64,000 bases of DNA from Evansella vedderi. Its GTDB lineage: Bacteria; Bacillota; Bacilli; Bacillales; Salisediminibacteriaceae. The DNA lies in contig NZ_JAUSUG010000009.1 in the NCBI RefSeq assembly GCF_030813435.1, positions 1 to 64,000 on the forward strand. Reading direction: 5' to 3'. Made by a program: the position numbers and the translations under genes. Positions 61,683 through 64,000 of the stretch are shown here, in pieces (position 1 is the stretch's first letter; each line of letters begins with the position of its first letter). The notes under the pieces were generated by a model. The model was not told the origin of the DNA. It ran no database searches and saw only the letters and a list, made by a program, of their open reading frames with translations.

Positions 61683-61959
61683 TAAATATCCACTCAATTC
61701 GTTTTAATTTATGCTCTAAAGACAACAAACCATGTGAAATAGAGCTTTAAATAAATTATTTCTTTAAATCATAAATAATATGTAGCTCTAAACTGTCAAT
61801 ATTGTAATAAACATGATATTTTATTTACGGAGCTAGTTTTTAATACCTTCATAATTATTCAAAATGATAACAAACTATAAAAAAGTAGCTTTTTTACATA
61901 AATAAACAATAGACAGACATTAGCTTATGATAAAATTGAATGCATTGGAGTGTAAACAC

Positions 61960-63372
61960 ATGTCAAAACAACAAATTGGTGTTCTTGGTGTAGGTGTAAT
62001 GGGCAAAAGCTTAGCCTTAAATTTTGAAAGCAGAGCCTATTCCGTATCCATTCATGACATTTCCAAGGAGAAATTGGAGGAAATTGCTCGAGAAAATAAC
62101 GATAAAAATATCGTTTGTACATACAGTGTGGAAGAGTTTGTTAATTCCCTAGAAGTACCAAGGAAAATCGTTTTAATGGTACAAGCCGGCGAAATTACTG
62201 ATAAAGCTATTGAATCCCTGCTCCCTTATCTAACGGAAAAGGACATTTTGATTGATGGAGGAAATACATACTATGAAGACACGATTCGACGTAATAAATA
62301 TCTTGCGGAAAAGGGAATCCACTTTATAGGTACTGGAGTTTCAGGGGGGGAAGAAGGGGCTTTAAAAGGACCATCGATTATGCCTGGTGGACAACGGGAA
62401 GCCTATGAGCTTGTTGAACCCATGTTAAAAGATATCTCCTCTAAAGTAAATGGCGATCCATGCTGTATATATATTGGTCCTGACGGAGCAGGTCATTATG
62501 TAAAAATGGTTCACAATGGGATTGAATACGGCGATATGCAGCTCATTTGTGAGGCTTATTTTATAATGAAGCATGTCTTGGAATTAAGGGCTGATGAACT
62601 TCACCGTATCTTCTCTGATTGGAACAACGGGGAGCTTGACAGCTATTTAATAGAAATAACTGCAAACATCTTCACAAAGGTGGATGAAGAAACAGGTAAG
62701 CCTTTAGTTGATGTCATTTTAGATACAGCAGGTCATAAGGGAACTGGAAAATGGACAAGCAAAAGTTCTTTGGATTTAGGTGTTCCTTCACCTATTATTA
62801 CTGAATCAGTGTTTACCCGATTCCTTTCGGCTATGAAAGAAGAACGGGTGAAAGCAAGTACTGTTTTGTCTGGACCAAATGTTGAACCATTCAAAGAAAA
62901 TAAAGAAGCTTTTATTGAATTAATTAGACAAGCATTATATATGAGTAAAATTTGTTCCTATGCACAGGGGTTTGCTCAGTTAAAAGCAGCATCTGAAGAA
63001 TATAATTGGAATTTGCAATACGGAGACATTGCCACGATCTTTAGAGGAGGATGTATCATCCGTGCCGCTTTCCTACAAAACATTAAGGAAGCATATGATC
63101 GGGATGCTAATTTACCAAATCTATTATTAGACCCTTATTTCAAAGAAATTACGGATAATTATCAGACTGCCCTAAGAGAAGTAGTGGCTGTTGCTGTTAA
63201 AAGGGGAGTACCTGTACCTGGATTCACAGCTGCCATTGCATACTTTGACAGCTACCGTACAGAGCAGCTTCCTACCAATCTACTTCAAGCACAACGTGAT
63301 TACTTTGGTGCTCATACGTATCAACGTATTGATAAAGAAGGATCATTCCATACAAATTGGCTAGAAAAATAA
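61960..63372 (+). CDS. gndA: 6-phosphogluconate dehydrogenase, long form, with NAD-type cofactor loop
   Basis: A 470-residue oxidative pentose-phosphate enzyme converting 6-phosphogluconate to ribulose 5-phosphate and CO2. [36 protein letters not shown] (substrate site), [15 protein letters not shown] with catalytic Lys, and [11 protein letters not shown] are all present. Unusually, the residues that bind the NADP 2'-phosphate in E. coli Gnd (Asn33, Arg34) are Asp33 and Ile34 here, and the nucleotide loop is GVGVMG rather than GMAVMG. Both changes favour NAD. ATG 61960 follows TTGGAGTG. A terminator follows. Confidence 0.95.
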   Translation: MSKQQIGVLGVGVMGKSLALNFESRAYSVSIHDISKEKLEEIARENNDKNIVCTYSVEEFVNSLEVPRKIVLMVQAGEITDKAIESLLPYLTEKDILIDGGNTYYEDTIRRNKYLAEKGIHFIGTGVSGGEEGALKGPSIMPGGQREAYELVEPMLKDISSKVNGDPCCIYIGPDGAGHYVKMVHNGIEYGDMQLICEAYFIMKHVLELRADELHRIFSDWNNGELDSYLIEITANIFTKVDEETGKPLVDVILDTAGHKGTGKWTSKSSLDLGVPSPIITESVFTRFLSAMKEERVKASTVLSGPNVEPFKENKEAFIELIRQALYMSKICSYAQGFAQLKAASEEYNWNLQYGDIATIFRGGCIIRAAFLQNIKEAYDRDANLPNLLLDPYFKEITDNYQTALREVVAVAVKRGVPVPGFTAAIAYFDSYRTEQLPTNLLQAQRDYFGAHTYQRIDKEGSFHTNWLEK

Positions 63373-63384
63373 GGTGTATATAAA

Positions 63385-63418
63385 AAATGGGAACCCAAAA
63401 ATCGGTTCCCATTTTTAT
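63385..63418 (+). terminator. Terminator after gndA
   Basis: AAATGGGAACC / GGTTCCCATTT, perfect 11-bp stem with an 8-base loop and T run. Confidence 0.92.
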
Positions 63419-63439
63419 TTTTTGGCTTTGATAAAGGAT

Positions 63440-63670
63440 ATTGTTGATTTTTAAACAACGTTGATTGAAGGGGAAGATGCGAGACTGTCTCTTCCTCTGC
63501 AAGCTTAGCTTTGTAGCGTATCCATCGAGACAAATCGACGTTATTTCGAAGAAGCAATGCTCTTTCCTAGCGGGAAAAGCAACGGCTGAAGACCCCACAG
63601 GGACGAGGAGGCTGAAGCATTGCCCGCGGACAGCGAGTATCTGAAGAGAAAATCAACATCAAAGTTTTAC
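63440..63670. repeat. Inverted copy of the dispersed GC-richer repeat
   Basis: Read on the minus strand it has CCGCGGGCAATGCTTCAGCC, GTCTTCAGCCGTTGCTTTTC and AGAGGAAGAGACAG, the same modules as the copy at 37,855-38,180. Frames across it are accidental. The following 63,671-63,940 is AT-rich with no gene seen. Confidence 0.7.
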
Positions 63671-63961
63671 AGAGCTTATTTTTTAAAATTAATTTTTAAT
63701 TGGACGAATTATTTCTAGGCACTTGCTTATTTTTTTACAAATAATAGCAATCATTTTGTCGGAATTTATCAAATCGCTTGAAATCGATACGATATAAGAG
63801 CAATAAAAAAGATTTGTACCCCTTATCTACTTGTCAGTACATTAATCAATGCTTAGAGCTAATAATCCTATTTAAACAGGTTTGATAAAATCTCAAGAAA
63901 TTAATACCATTAATATTGTTAATGTAACTTTCTTTACGAAACCTTACGAGGAGGGGATTTT

Positions 63962-64000
63962 TTATCAATAACGGAAAATCACTTTTTAACAGAGGTGAAA
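63962..64000 (+). CDS. Possible 5' end of a gene running off the window
   Basis: A strong ribosome site GAGGAGGGG (63,948-63,956) is followed by an open frame to the window edge that could read LSITENHFLTEVK from a TTA at 63,962, or another frame. No standard start codon is placed correctly in any frame, so the start is uncertain. A second site-like AGAGGTGAAA lies at the very end. Too short to assign a family. Confidence 0.25.

Noticed and set aside
63272-63598. Minus-strand frames at the end of gndA
   Set aside because: They overlap the end of gndA, its terminator and the repeat, with no ribosome site or recognisable product.

Overview
The window looks like chromosomal DNA from an endospore-forming, low-GC Gram-positive bacterium of the family Bacillaceae. 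The reasons are AT-rich intergenic DNA, strong AGGAGG-type ribosome binding sites, frequent TTG/GTG starts, a GerA-type germinant receptor operon with a sigma-G-like promoter, a gamma-type SASP-like gene, a SleB/CwlJ-type cell wall hydrolase, a proline-type T-box, an S-box (SAM) riboswitch, TnrA/GlnR-type boxes and several families of palindromic intergenic repeats. I cannot fix the genus from sequence alone. No prophage, CRISPR array, rRNA or complete tRNA gene was seen.

Layout. 0-3 kb: DUF1992 gene, a KapD-like exonuclease, a decayed aldo/keto reductase, and a GNAT acetyltransferase behind a leader made of consecutive hairpins. 3-7.4 kb: four-gene germinant receptor operon (A, B, C and a small D-type subunit). 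7.4-11.3 kb: three-subunit molybdenum hydroxylase operon led by a 50-residue membrane protein. 11.4-18.8 kb: APC permease, LysE exporter, short SASP-like gene, YitT protein, TctC binding protein converging on a fused TctA-TctB permease, and an NTF2-like gene with an early stop. 18.8-27.4 kb: PAS sensor kinase, then a tryptophan-to-anthranilate (kynurenine) set: kynA with a one-base deletion, topB, kynB split by a 1531-bp IS4-family element with a 7-bp target duplication, and intact kynU. 27.6-37.6 kb: patatin, YwaF-like and EamA proteins, a GlnR-like MerR regulator, an amtB operon (amtB, DUF294 nucleotidyltransferase, DEDDh exonuclease), then an operon of nucleotidyltransferase, AlaX editing protein and M20 amidohydrolase. 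37.6-42.4 kb: repeat-rich DNA, ilvE and T-box-controlled proBA. 42.4-46.4 kb: SAM-riboswitch operon metQ-metN-metI plus an FMN-dependent 2-hydroxyacid oxidase. 46.6-64 kb: two-component system, acyltransferase, serine hydrolase, cold-shock gene, MoxR-DUF58-DUF4129 operon, polysaccharide deacetylase, SleB-like hydrolase, BtuF-like protein, uvsE, AEC transporter, FAD oxidoreductase, and a long-form 6-phosphogluconate dehydrogenase whose cofactor loop looks NAD-type.

How the genes work together. Several themes concern nitrogen and amino-acid economy: ammonium uptake under TnrA/GlnR-type sites, tRNA-sensed proline synthesis, SAM-sensed methionine import joined to a hydroxyacid oxidase, branched-chain transamination, an amidohydrolase, and a tryptophan catabolic pathway broken at two steps. 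Most genes are ordinary housekeeping or accessory genes. The items I would look at first are the hairpin-rich GNAT leader, the hydroxyacid oxidase in the SAM-controlled operon, the altered cofactor site of the 6-phosphogluconate dehydrogenase, the doubly broken kynurenine pathway, and the amtB-DUF294-exonuclease operon with its nearby GlnR-like regulator.
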